Source of the DNA: Calliphora vicina
Taxonomy: Eukaryota; Arthropoda; Insecta; Diptera; Calliphoridae
Length of the DNA: 64,000 nt
Assembly: GCF_958450345.1 (NCBI RefSeq)
Contig: NC_088783.1
Span: forward strand, 100,001,302 to 100,065,301
Direction: 5' to 3'
Part shown: positions 9,674 through 20,760 of the stretch, piece after piece
How the letters are laid out: each line of letters begins with the position of its first letter
Numbering within the stretch: the stretch's first letter is position 1
The notes under the pieces: generated by a model
Seen by the model: only the letters and a program-made list of their open reading frames with translations
Told to the model about the DNA's origin: nothing
Database searches by the model: none
Translations under genes and position numbers: made by a program

Positions 9674-9925
9674 TTTAATACATATTAATTAAATGAAAAA
9701 TTAAAGATAGTCAGTTTAAACTATTATTTTTACTCTTAAAAAGTTGTACAAAAGAAACTCTAAATACCTTCACATAGTACAATTTTATCCCATTTAAATC
9801 ATCTTGGAAAAAGTTCCAAGGGTTTTTGTTTTTTCTTGACATATGGAATAGCCCAGGAAGCTACCACAATTCAAAAGTGTTGAATGGATTGCAGGAGATT
9901 CTGCATACCAGTTGTCAAAACACTT

Positions 9926-9995
9926 TGTTACGTTTTTACCTTTTAAAACCGGTGGTCTATTTCCTTTAAATATATTTACAAAAGTACAATATATT
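9926..9995 (-). mobile_element. LTR fragment, reversed
   Basis: TGTTACGTTTTTACCTTTTA followed by CTATTTCCTTTAAATA is the reverse complement of the last 60 or so bases of the solo LTR at 7904-8514. The similarity fades beyond about 9995. It is a truncated member of the same LTR family. Confidence 0.7.
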
Positions 9996-11734
9996 TCAAA
10001 GATATTACTACAGAGATTATTTCAATATAAAACATTTATCCAATTTTTGATAGGTGTTCTTCACAGGTCCTTCCAAATTTAACCCATGTCATGTCAAAAT
10101 TTCGGATTTAGCCAAAATTTTAATACCAAGAATTGGAGGCATTACTCCATGGAGATTGTTGTCAAACTCAAAAACTAGTTTACCATTAAGAGATATTAAA
10201 TGTTATTAATTTTAGATAGAATGTACGAGTAAATTACATGAGTGTGTATTTTGAATTTTGTTAAATATTAAAACAAATCACTTTTTAATGTTAATACACG
10301 CGACAGTTGGCTTTTCAATTAAACCATAACGAGCGTGTTAATTGCCACAATTTGTTGCAATATCGTTTTACAAATCACACTTACAAACTTATGTATGTAA
10401 CACTTGTTTGTCACTTGTCTATGACGGCAGTGCCACAAACAAAAGCATATGCAGTGTGTAACGTGTCATAATTAGTTCATGCCACAACTGCTGATGTTGC
10501 TGCTACTTGTGATATTTATGCAGCTATTGATGATGATGTTGTTTGTGTTGAATGCCAAACGAGATCAATGTAAGTAAAATGAAAACATGTGTCTAAACAC
10601 TCCCCCTTCGTGTCCCCTTCCCGGTTGCTCTGCATAAACACAGCCATATAAAATATGTATTTACATCTTACCTCATTTTTGTGGCAAAATTAAGAGGAGG
10701 ATTTACACCTAATCAAAAGAAAACTGTGTATCTATCTGTCTGTCTGCCAGCATGCTGCAACATACGTGTAAATGTTTGTGCATGACTGAAATTTGTAATT
10801 CAGTTGGTAATTTGATGATGACACGCCCACTTGCAATATGACAGGCAGACACAAATAAACAAAACACACGAAAACAAAAAAAAATAATAAATATAAAAAT
10901 TAACCACAAATAACCAATTTGTCGTGGTTTTCGCATCTCTTCTGTTACAAAAATAATCAAATATAATTTTCGCAAATCATCCCCCTTTCGACCGCAATAT
11001 TATTAACAGTCAAACACAAGCACCTTTTATTTTATTGCATTCTATTATACCGTAAGTAGTAACAGCAAATATTAAAGCAATAAAAAAATCACGTAACTAT
11101 AAATGTGAATATCCTTAATGTTGCTCTGCCTTTTTATTATTGTTACATTATTGTCAGTAATATTAATATGCTGGTCCATCTTTTTGTCCATTTACTCTTG
11201 CCCAATAAATAAACAAATAAACATTCATCAGTTATCTATTAATTCTTTTGTGTCAACCATATTTTTATGATCGTTTTTGTGTTTCGTGAACATTTACAAT
11301 CTGTTATGATTTTTATTTTACACCACAATATTGCTATAAAATAAAGGTAAAAGTAATTAAGTTATTTGGTTTTTTGTAATAAATAGATAAAATAAGTATT
11401 TACATATTTAGTAAAATGTTACTGCCTGTAATATCGAAGCCTATAGGGAGGAAACAACATTATTTCGATAAGGTATCTTAACTTGGCACTTGGAACACGA
11501 GTTCTCTGTGGTAATACGAAATTTAAAGTTCCTTAACATTTTTAAATTTGCTAGGGTTTGGCTCCTATCAAGGTTCTAAGTTTAAATTTTCTATAAGGAT
11601 ATTGTAAAATTGTGCAGTTTCAATTGTATATAACTTTTGAGCCGCTTATAATTTTTTTACAATATTGGTATCTTAAATGCAGTATGGTAGGAAATTTTAA
11701 AATAAAGTTTTTGGTATAAATAATAGTAGCAAAT
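9996..11734. other. No gene recognised
   Basis: AT-rich, mostly low-complexity sequence. A stretch at 10370-11000 is less AT-rich and lacks detectable repeats; the 88-codon minus-strand frame at 10709-10975 shows no family features. No promoter, RNA gene or mobile element could be supported. Confidence 0.4.
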
Positions 11735-12028
11735 TTGACATTTTGGCCAAACATGTGTTTTTTCTTATCCATGTATCTTATTACCTATTGTTCTTAGCAA
11801 AACGTGTCCCTAATAGCTTAGTTAGCTATTTCTTCAATCCTTCGAAAAAAAAATATTAAAAAAAAAAATTAACATTTTTTTCCGAAATGAAAAACTTTTT
11901 TTTAAATGGGCCTTTTTTTCTTAAAAGAAAGCTTAGATATTATCCTTGAAGACCTATTTGGTCGCTTAGTGGGATGCGAGTTCGATATCAATCAAAATAA
12001 ATGTTTTGTAACTCAAAACATACATTTT

Positions 12029-13226
12029 TATACCCTTCGCCATGAGTGGCAAGGGTATACAGTGGTGGCCACCAATTTAAGACAAATACTTGAATTTTTT
12101 TCATCAACTGAATTTTAAGTGCGATAGAGCCAAAATTAAAGGACCTCTAAGGGTATGAAATTTATTATTAATGTTTCTAGTTTCTGAAAAATGTTTGGAA
12201 AAATTGGTAAAACATATATGGACAAAGATATGTGGAAATACGTTCACCCACCTCAGCGAACATCCGCTGTTAATAACATGATATGACCGAAACTAATGGA
12301 ACTAAAAATACGAAATTTGGTCCGAATATTTTATAATAATAAAAATATAATGATATAAATGTGAGAAAATATGTTTATTTAAAAAAAAATTTTTTTGGTC
12401 AAGTTGTAGAAACATTTTATGTGTTCGTGGTGAATATGTATGAATTAACACAGTCGAATAAAACACACTTGTGTGTTAAAACAGTCCTCATGCATACATA
12501 TTTGTGGAAATATTTGAAAAAATAATTGCCAATCACGTGGAATTTAGCAAACAATTTTTGTCTTAAATTCCTGGCCACCACCGTATATAATTTTGTGATT
12601 CCGTTTGTAATTTCTACATTTTTCATTTGCGACCCCACAAAGTATATATATTCTGGATCGTTATAGATAGCGAAGTCGATATAGCCATGTCCGTATGTAT
12701 GTTGAAATCAACTTTCTGTAGCCCCTAACAAACTTAAATACATAATTCATGCATCAATATGTCGGGAATTCTTCCTTCTCGGTTGCTATTTAAAATCGAC
12801 AAATTCGGCCTATAAATGGCTGAGATATAAGGAAAAAACCGGGACTACCTCGATTTTTGCCCTATTTTTTATCTGTATCTGGATTACTAAGTCATTAATA
12901 CAGACAATATTTATATCTAATGATAGATATTTCAAAGTCCATTGCAACGATGTATGTAAGGCTATAGTAAGTTGGACCTACAATGGGTAAAAATCGGGAA
13001 AAATATGTTTAACCCGAATTTTTTTTTTTCAAAAAATTTAAAATTTTTTTTTTCCAAATTGATTTTAATTTATTAAAAAAAAAAAAATTTAAAACTTTTT
13101 TTAAAATAAATTAAAAACAATTTTGAAAAAAAAATTTTAAAACAATTAAAAAAAAATATTTTTATGTATAATTTGGTGAAGGGTATATTAGATTCGGCAC
13201 CGAATACAGCTCTCTTACTTGTTTTT
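12029..13226 (+). mobile_element. DINE-1-like repeat, TATACCCTTCGCC type, carrying a MITE
   Basis: Begins with a short stem TATACCCTT...AAGGGTATA, then (after a 524-bp MITE) TTCCGTTTGTAATTTCTAC, the 'AAAGTATATATATTCTGG' block, GATAGCGAAGTCGATATAG and long A/T homopolymers. It ends with GAAGGGTATATTAGATTCGG, a small hairpin (ATTCGG-CA-CCGAAT) and TCTTACTTGTTTTT. The order and sequence of blocks match DINE-1/INE-1 repeats of flies. Neighbouring copies are at 13273, 51518, 56536 and 63048. There is no coding capacity. Confidence 0.8.
12060..12583. mobile_element. Tc1-type MITE (CAGTGGTGGCCA ends)
   Basis: A 524-bp element with inverted ends CAGTGGTGGCCA and CGGTGGTGGCCA, both followed by an AATTTAAGACAAA block. 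TA lies on each side (12058-12059 and 12584-12585), and the DINE-like repeat it interrupts continues cleanly on both sides. The CAGTGGTGG start is shared with the Tc1-like element at 5693, which suggests mobilisation by a Tc1-family transposase. It encodes nothing. Confidence 0.85.
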
Positions 13227-13272
13227 TGCAAAATCAAAAACTTTGTTGACTTTTTTTCAAATGGACCCTTTT

Positions 13273-13863
13273 TATACCCTTCACCTTCGTGAGAAGATTT
13301 AAAAGTTTGTAATTTCAACATTTTTCATTTGCGACCCTATAAAGTACATATATTCTGGTTCCTTATAGATAGCGGAGTCGATTAAGCCATGTCCGTCTGT
13401 CTGTCCGTCTGTTAGTTGAAATCAATTTTCTGAAGACCCCAGATATCTTCGGGATCCAAATCTTCAATAATTCTGTCAGACATGTTTTCGAAAAGTTTGC
13501 TATTTAAAATCAGCAAAATCCGGGACAACCTCGATTTTTGATCTATATATGGATTACTAAGTCATTAATATAGACAATATGGATATCTAATGATAGATAT
13601 TTCAAAGTCCATTGCAACGATGTAGATAAGGCTATAGTAAGTTGGACCTACAATGGGTCAAAATCGGGAAAAATATTTTTTGACCCGAATTTTTTTTTCA
13701 TCAAAAAATGTTTTTGTCATATATTTTTTTTCCAAAAAAAGAAAAATTTGAAAAAAAACATTTTAAATAAAATTAAAAAACAATTTCGAAAAACAATTAA
13801 AAAAAATTAAATTTTGTTTACCTAAAAATATTTAAAAAAATTTATTTTAAAGTATAATTTGGA
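13273..13863 (+). mobile_element. DINE-1-like repeat, TATACCCTTCACC type, 3' truncated
   Basis: Starts TATACCCTTCACCTTCGTGA and runs through GACCCTATAAAGTACATATA, GATAGCGGAGTCGATTAAGC and CCGTCTGTCTGTCCGTCTG to AGTATAATTTGG at about 13863. There the foldback repeat resumes, so the hairpin tail is missing. The second 'GGGTAT' strand of the 5' stem is also lost. It is inserted about 47 bases beyond the end of the previous DINE-like copy. Confidence 0.8.
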
Positions 13864-14060
13864 ATCAAAAGAAAACTTATGTACATATGTCCATTCCTTT
13901 AAGAGAGTTTTAGTCGCTTAGTGGGATGCGAGTGTGATATCTATGAAAATAAATATTTTGTAACTCAAGACATATAATTTTTGACTTTTTTAGCAAAATC
14001 TAAATTTTTTTCCAAAATTAAAAAAAAATTTTTTTTGCTCAAAAGAAAGCTTAGGACCAT

Positions 14061-14470
14061 TGCGGTGTTTGTTTGAACTGATTCCCTCAAGGCAATCTTA
14101 TAGTTTTTCTCGTCGCAACTCTAGGTTAAATGCGTCGAGCATGGTATTTGCTCCACAAAACAGTCGGTTTGGATGGGAAGCATGTTGAAAATATTAACTA
14201 AAGCAATGTTCGTATTTGATGAGCATTTGACAAAAGCACAGCATATTCAATGATGTATATCCAGTGAGTGTCATTCTCTAACAATCGCAGGCGTTGACAC
14301 TCTTCTCTATACATGTCACAGAATTCACCATTTATAGTTCTCAATTCTTGGAATGATGTTAGGCCACGAACGTTGACTAATAGCAAACGCAAATAGAAAC
14401 ACTCATCGTTTCGTTGGAATTCTCACTAATTCAGCGATGTCACTGCCTTTGGTTACATATTTGCAGATGT
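14061..14470 (-). pseudogene. Helitron Rep/helicase fragment, broken
   Basis: On the minus strand the sequence reads KYICKYVTKGSD (near 14460), then after a frame change CFYLRLLLVNVRGLTSFQEL, RTINGEFCDMYREECQRL, LLENDTHW and SNAHQIRTLL, and after a stop FSTCFPSKP. These blocks belong to the Helitron-like N-terminal/helicase junction of rolling-circle transposases; YICKYVxKGSD and LRLLLVNVxGxTSF are strong signatures. At least one frameshift and two stops break it. Rep HUH motifs and helicase Walker motifs are not present. The Helitron 5' terminus about 400 bp upstream at 14864 probably belongs to the same insertion. Confidence 0.85.
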
Positions 14471-14864
14471 ATTTGATAAGTGGGCGTATTAGTGGGCGTG
14501 AATAATTTTTCTTTCTGTAAAATACTTTTGTGTACTATTCCGCATATTTAAACCAAAAATTACCCAAATTGATCCAGGCGTTCTGCGATTTTAGATATAT
14601 CCAAACAAAGTGGGCTCGGTCAATTTTTCTTTCAGTAGAAACTGAAATCGCATTACTACGAACATTTAAAAAGATATTAGCTATATCGGTGCAGCCGTTT
14701 TTAGATAAATCGAAAAAAAGTGGGCGTGGTCAATTTTTCTTTCAGTAAAAATTTAAATTGGATTAAATTGGAAAAAAGTGGGCGTGGTCAATTTTCCGAC
14801 TATGACAGGCATTCTCAACTGATGCAATTACCAACGAACGACATTTGATTTTTATTTATATAGA
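14061..14864 (-). mobile_element. Helitron remnant with 5' end
   Basis: On the minus strand the 5' end reads A|TCTATATAAATAAAAATC with the TC at 14864-14863, a standard Helitron start after an A. The following 400 bases (14470-14864) hold tandem phrases 'AAAGTGGGCGTGGTCAATTTT' in degenerate copies, and then the broken Rep/helicase fragment. The 3' half and CTAG end are lost where the foldback repeat begins. Confidence 0.7.
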
Positions 14865-17359
14865 TTGTAGTGAAATATTGTAAATAAAAAACAAATATTT
14901 TTTTATAAAACTGACCTCAAGCTCAATGAACTACAACTAAAACCAGGGTTTCGATATTCTGCTCTAGCAACATATTTCTTACATTTGACTATGCAATAAA
15001 TATTACTATTAAAATTGCAATTGTAAACCCTCATTTTGGTTCTTCTAAAGCGATTTCGATGATTGCCAATAACAAATTGCTTAGAAAAATTATAAACTTT
15101 TTGCTGTAAATGTAATTATTTTACACAGGCATACCGATATATCTAAATCGACTTAGAATTTCATAAGGATCATGAAAATATATATATATGTACTTTGTTG
15201 GGTCTTAGATGAATAATTTTCAATGTTACTTATGGAATGGCAAGCTAATATTTACTCTCATTAACCACTTTTGGTGTTAATAATGGACAACTGCACAAAG
15301 GCGCTAAAGCTATCAGAGGAATCCTAAAAAATATATATACAATTAGAATATACTCTGAGTTCAAATCCCAGCGAAATTATCTGCCTTTATAAAAAATGTT
15401 GCTGTTTCACCAGCAACTACAGTTCCTCCTTTGAATATGTTGCATCTTGCATACCAAACCAATTAGACCTAAGTAGTTCATATAATGAGTAGTGCATATA
15501 ATAACCCCTCAATGTCTGGATTAATTTTAAAATTAAATTTACAAGTTACCAATGAATAAATAACAAATAAATTCCCTTCATAAATTAAAATAAAAGAAAC
15601 ATCCAATTATAATTTTGTAAAAAAAATCACTTCAACCCAACCAAATTCCCAACAAGTAAATCCTTTCAATTTGAAATGATTTGACCCTGATTAACTATAA
15701 TATCGAAAACATTCAAAAATTCAGCCAGTGTCATTTATTTATTTATTCGCTCACTCAACCATACATAATTGAATAGTAATATTATTGCCATAAAGGATAA
15801 ATAACCACAGAACAGAAGAGGAGGCTAAAACAAGGATCAGACATGAAATTTAACAAAAAAAAACAAGACACTAAAGGATAAAACTCAAAAGAAACCAGAA
15901 CAATAGCATCATCAAACTTCTATAAGGAATTGTTACAAATAAGCCAATAACTGGAAAAATTATGGTTAAAAGAACAACAACTTAGAATCATTTAAGTACC
16001 CGAGATGTTGCAACATCTGAGCCTAAGAATACATGTTGTTAAAATTATTAATATTTGTTACGAGATGTGTTTGCCAAACTAGAGTTGGGTGTATGTTGAA
16101 ACACTTTGCCTAGAACAGTTGCCCAAACTCAATTACATAACAATCTGTTCACATTTTTTCATACACCATCAACTCTAAATGAAATAACCAGTAGTAGCAA
16201 CAACACTAACTGGAAGAAGGACTATTTGAAATAACAAAAAAGGACCTGCAATAAATAGACAGCAGCAGCAGTAGCACAACTAGCTATATAAACTACAAAC
16301 ACCACCAACCAACCAACCATTCGAGGCAACAAAAATCATTGAAAAGGATTTTTCAACTCTAAGAGTCACCACTTTAAGTTGAATTAAGAGAAATGAGTTT
16401 GATGTTGCTTGCCACAGCATGAATACCGACACAAATTACAAAGCAATTTATATTCGTCTACGACAACAAAATAACAATCCAACCTCCTCTATGGATGGAT
16501 CCACCATAAAAACCACCCCCTTATCAACAGCCAGGCTATAGTATAAATTTAATACAAAACAACAAAAATAACAACAACTACAAGGACAAAAATCAAAAAT
16601 CAATCTCAAAGACCCACAACTATTACCTCGTACAACCCCCGTTTTAAATGTTTTTCAGTTTGTTTTTTTTTTCTTTTTTTATATTTATTTTCGTAGTTTG
16701 CTGCCACATAATGTTGCAATATTGGGTCATTGATATGGCTGTTTAGAAAATATATTGAATGTATTGTAGAAAATACAATACACACGTAAGTACAAGTGTC
16801 TTTTACCAATACATTTTCACGTACACGCATACAGCCTTATTAACACAGTTACAAAATGCTGTCTGTGTTTTACGAGTATTTCCTAAAGTTGGTTTTTATG
16901 TGACTCAATGAGGCCCAAAACCAAATCATACCACAAAAACCAATAAAATGTCAACTGAAGTTTTATGTTCGTGAAGGTATTTGACACTTAAATAAAAATT
17001 AGAAATTTAGCAACCAAAACACAAAATAGAAGTGTATTGTTTCTTTAATTTATAAACAAAAAACTGCATTGTTGAAAAGTTTAGTCAAATCGCATGGTCT
17101 CTGCAGTTTGGAAATGTGTATAATAATAAAAGCCAAACAGAATTTTGTCAAGACCTCTCATTATTTTGATGTACCTGAGATTTGAACTTTAAGTCGTTTC
17201 ACCTTTATCAATATCCTCACAGGTCGTTAAAAGGGAGTCGAAGACAATTTGCATGCTTGCCTAGCGATCAGTACCCCTTTAATACTGACATCAACCTTTA
17301 TATATCCCTTCTGTTACGGATTATTAGTTGCATGTTCGTTAAAATAGAGCCACATTAAC
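14865..17359. other. No gene recognised; CAA/AAC-rich
   Basis: Nothing with coding character. 15780-16620 is CA/AAC-rich on this strand, with interrupted (CAA)n, (CCAA)n and (CAG)n runs, for example near 16260-16330. The 74-codon minus-strand frame at 16606-16830 has no family features. No mobile-element ends were found. Confidence 0.45.
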
Positions 17360-17690
17360 TTGGCCACCCTACATGTATCTAAGTTGCGCCATCTATTCTC
17401 AACCTTTATAAGAAAGTGTCTGAAAATAATACTTTTAATAGTCCCCAATGGAATTGCTACTGAAACCGCATTGGAAATATGCAAAGTAGTTCCAATTCTG
17501 GCTAATTCGTCTGCTGTTTATTGCCATAGTAGTATCTGTGCACAGGGACCCAAACTAAAGTAATTTTAGACGACAGAGCATTCATACATTGCCTAACTAT
17601 TGAATATGAAGTTGTATAGGCATTCTGTGGTAGAAGTGTCGCCTCACTGTCGAGTATTAAGGTCATGTAGTGTATTTTTTTATACATTCT
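17360..17690 (-). pseudogene. LINE RNase H domain remnant
   Basis: Minus strand: NALSSKITLVWVPVHRYYYGN, then after a one-base frameshift ADELARIGTTLHIS, IPLGTIKSIIFRHFLIK and WRNLDTCRVAKLMW. VWVPxHxxxxGNxxADELAR is the C-terminal block of the RNase H domain found in LOA/I-type non-LTR retrotransposons; the following residues match the usual tail of such proteins. It probably belongs to the same degraded LINE whose endonuclease-RT linker is at 18470-20760, with the reverse transcriptase itself lost between. Broken by the frameshift and stops. Confidence 0.75.
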
Positions 17691-17849
17691 ACATTCGTCA
17701 CAGAAAACACCAGAATAGTCCTAGTTACATAAAAAAAACTCTTTAAGCATATATAACAATTTTATGTTTTCCTGTAAGGTATCTTTACGGAGAACATTTT
17801 GGTATAAAAAAACATGTCCTATTTTTCAATATATGTTGCCCCTACGTCC

Positions 17850-18340
17850 TTCGGAATTTGAAATATTTTTTTTTATCAAAATTTCTAATTTGGGTTACAT
17901 GTTCTAAAATCCCAAAGCTGGGATCAGAAAACCGAACGCAGTTTTTGAAATCCTGATTTGTTCCCTATTTATCCCCAGACTATTTTTCCCAGCCCCGAAG
18001 GAAATGTGGACCCTATAGCCAAAATTATAAAAATAACATTTTTGGGATTTTCGCTTCAATTTTTAGGAATTGTGGGATTGCCTTTGACCTTTTGACAAGT
18101 TTTTTACATTTTGTTATTTAGAATGACAAATGTAAATAACGTTGAAAATTTCATTAAGTTTTGTTAATAAATCAAGATTTTACTACAATTTGATACACCT
18201 TAATTCTGAACTAAATTTTTGGTCTTACAAAAAAAATTTCAAGTCAATATCTCAATTAGATTCAAAAATACGCCACTTTAAAGCTCCGTTCACCAAAAAT
18301 ATTGCAGTTTTTCATACTAAAAAATTTGTATAAATTTTCT
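17850..18340 (+). repeat. Dispersed repeat of unknown family, copy 1
   Basis: Shares collinear blocks with the reverse strand of 22600-23115: 'GGGACCCTATAG' context, 'ATTTTTAGGAATT', 'CAAATTTGGG', 'AAATTTTTGGTCTTACAA' and TTTCAAGTCAATATCTCA. The copies differ by many substitutions and indels. It has no ORF and no clear terminal structure. Weak similarity also occurs at about 61215-61310. Confidence 0.6.
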
Positions 18341-18636
18341 TAATGTCACTGAGTCAGAACCAATAACTTGTGTTGAATAAAATATTAAGAAAATTTTTAA
18401 AAAAAAATGTTAGTACGAAAAAGTGCAATATTTTTGATTGCCAAGATTAGCTTTAACTATTCTTTCAACAAGCCGTAAAATAGCAGATAATGTTACTGTC
18501 GATATTGAATCGAGTCATATCTTCACTCCCAACATCTGTAACAAAATCCTCGCAACCTGGGAAGTGATTATTCCGTACGGTATAAAGTGACTCTGCTGAA
18601 GATTCGGACCTGGAGTCATATTTCTTTTTAATATAT

Positions 18637-19025
18637 TGGTACAAAATTGTACTTGAATTTAAATATAACTGTTTTAATGGCTGGTTTAAAGTTGTATACT
18701 GCCTCTCCAACAGCAGTGCCTCTCAAACTGTAACATATCTGTGGGTATTATTAACATTGCTGTGAAACACACAACATTGAATAAAAGCTTTGAGTTGAAC
18801 ATAGTTTCTAAGTATGGTAACACTAAATGATTAATGATTAACATCGAAAGCTCTAGAATTCGAATATTCTAGATTGTAGAAACAGAGCTTTCTATATGGT
18901 AATACAGCGTATATAAATTGGCCGTGACCAAACTAATGAGTCCATTTTGAAGCATCGTTTAGTAATGACATCAACTGCATTACCAGAGTATACTTGTAAA
19001 GTTTTTAAAAGGTAAAAACGTAACA
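18637..19025 (+). mobile_element. Solo LTR, diverged relative of 7904-8514
   Basis: A 389-bp LTR starting TGGTACAAAATTGTACTTGA and ending AAAACGTAACA, similar at both ends and in the middle (GTAACATATCTGTGGG) to the LTR at 7904-8514 but internally shorter. ATAT precedes it (18633-18636) and ATAT follows it once the hAT insertion is removed (20385-20388), giving a 4-bp target duplication. It sits in a LINE remnant. The first inverted terminal bases have decayed. Confidence 0.8.
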
Positions 19026-19027
19026 AT

Positions 19028-20378
19028 TAGGGTTTGGGGTCCGGGAATTCCCGGGAATAATTTTACGGGAATTCCCGGGAAATTTAAATTTTTTCCCGGT
19101 AAAAAGGGAAATTTAAAAAAATTAAAAATACTTTAATACATTTAAATATAACATCTCTGTTTGATGAATGGCGTGTTCCAAATATTAGTGGAGGTTTTAA
19201 ACCCCATTAAGGATACAGTAGAAGCATTAAGCCGACATTTTGCTATGATGAGCACTCATTATAAACAGCTGCTATCTAAAAATTCTACGATTTCTCAAAA
19301 AAATTGTTCTTGCAATATTATGTAAAGTTAATAAACAAAATTTCCTAATAACTTCACAACATAATAGGCTAAATTATAATACAAAAAGACAATGTTCACA
19401 CATATGCCTATTTGACCGCAATGTTGCCTCATCAGTTCAAAGCGATGATGTGATGTTTCTGAAATACAAATTGAGCAAAATTTTAAAAACAAATTAGATT
19501 ATTCAATCAAAATTGAAAAAGAAAATCCTAAACATTTAAAATCAAATGCTGAAAGTCGTTTTAAGCGGAAATTAGCTTTATTTGAAGCAAGTAGCAATCG
19601 GATAAAAAATTTAGATTGTCTTTATAATGCTTTAATAACAATAAAGCCACCACCTGTTTAAAGCGAAAGAGTTTTCTCGGTGTCTGGAAACTTTGGCACT
19701 AAAATAATAAATCGTCAAATGACTTACTGAATGCATTTTGAAAATTCAATTTTTTAAAAAAATAGTTCTATGACGAACTTATAACACTATTTACTATATG
19801 AAATAATAGCGGTATTGACAATGTAGAATACTTGGCCTGGTAATGTAGTAAAAGAGCACAATATCAAAAAAATATAAACAAAATACATTAGAAACTGAAA
19901 TGTTTGTCAATAAATAGCTTTTCTGCTTTTTTACTAGGCCAAGTATCCTACATTGTGAATACAGCTTATATGATGTAATTTTTGTATTGGAAATGAATTA
20001 AATTTTATTTTAAAATATATTTTATTTTATAAAAAAAAATATAATAAAAAATATGTATAACAGAAAAATTAAAAGAATGAAGCTAAAAACTGCATTTCAA
20101 ATGCAATTAAAATATTGATCGACAGTGAATTACATTCACAATTTATAAAATTTTTTGACACTTATTTTATCCATTTTTTTGTTTTATGTTAGTAGAATTG
20201 AATTCTAATGTATTATTTCTCATTTTCTTTTAATAAAATAAAATGAAACAATTCTGTAAAATAATATTCTTTTTTACTTATTTTTTAGTTGAAAAGAAGA
20301 TCCCGGGATTCCCGGGAAATGAAATTTTTCATTCCCGTTTCCCGGGAAATAAAATTATCCGGGAAACCCCAAACCCTA
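19028..20378 (+). mobile_element. hAT element, decayed, with 8-bp target duplication
   Basis: A 1351-bp element with inverted ends TAGGGTTTGGGGT (19028 onward, and inward from 20378), flanked by a perfect 8-bp duplication GTAACAAT (19020-19027 and 20379-20386), diagnostic of hAT. The subterminal regions repeat CCCGGGAATTCCCGGGA-type palindromes on both sides. It inserted across the last bases of the solo LTR, so the duplication includes the LTR end GTAACA. A broken transposase C-terminus lies inside. Confidence 0.93.
19400..19760 (+). pseudogene. hAT transposase C-terminal fragment
   Basis: The sequence at about 19608-19740 reads NLDCLYNALITIKPPPV, a stop, then SERVFSVSGNFGTKIINRQM. This is the hAT C-terminal dimerisation domain; the family has ...PTSVESERVFS..GNFxTKIRNR (family knowledge). 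Further upstream LFDRNVASS can be read. At least two stops and the loss of the N-terminal BED finger and most of the RNase H-like core make it non-functional. Confidence 0.82.
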
Positions 20379-20760
20379 GTAACAATATATAGGATTGGAA
20401 TGCCCTTTTGGATAGAATTCTACTAAGTCTTGCAGAGTCCTTTGTGTTATCTATAGATTCACAGAAACTTCTCCATGAGTTTCTTTTTGCGAATACTATA
20501 GCTTTATTGTAAGCTTTTAGTTTATACGGTAGTTTACATACGTAGCTTAAATAGCTCCAAGTTCCACCATGGAGGGAAGCTTTTCTTAGCCTTAGTTACT
20601 GGGCAGCAATCTTCGAAAGCTTCGACAACAGTTTTACTAAAGTTTTCCTCTATTTTTCAAGACCAGTGATCAAGTCTTCAACAACTGGCATATTCTTAAG
20701 TTTATGTCTAAATATCCCATTCAATTTGAACTAATCGGTCCTTCTTGGGTCCTAAATTGT

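Larger units (their letters stand above)
11735..14060. repeat. Fragment of the large foldback repeat, split by two DINE-like elements
   Basis: Three pieces (about 11735-12028, 13227-13272 and 13864-14060) match the arm of the palindromic element at 43183-45454. Shared blocks include TTTTTTCTTATCCATGTA, CTATTGTTCTTAGCAAAA and the module core TTAGTGGGATGCGAG followed by ATATC...CAAAATAAAT. The pieces are collinear. The gaps are filled by two DINE-like elements, so the foldback fragment is the older layer. Only one arm is present here. Confidence 0.75.
18470..20760 (-). pseudogene. LOA/R1-type LINE remnant, split by LTR and hAT element
   Basis: Minus strand, two exposed pieces. From about 20700 to 20387: EAFEDCCPVTKAKKSFPPWW, NLELFKLR, then (frameshifts) YNKAIVFAKRNSWRSFCESI, DNTKDSARLSRILSKRAFQS. 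It continues past the insert at 18636 with YIKKKYDSRSESSAESLY and NNHFPGCEDF. This is the linker between endonuclease and reverse transcriptase of LOA/R1-like LINEs (CP.T...PWW, NKxIxxAKRxSWRxFCE, HFPG blocks; family knowledge). The parallel piece in 49510-50975 (AYNKAIKIAE...NSWQNFYES) is the same LINE family. Stops and frameshifts make it dead. A solo LTR (18637-19025) and a hAT element (19028-20378) interrupt it. Confidence 0.8.

Noticed and set aside
9155..9681. 8-bp target duplication for the 9163-9673 MITE
   Set aside because: CCTAATAG and TTTAATAC share only TAATA in register, too weak to assign a superfamily.
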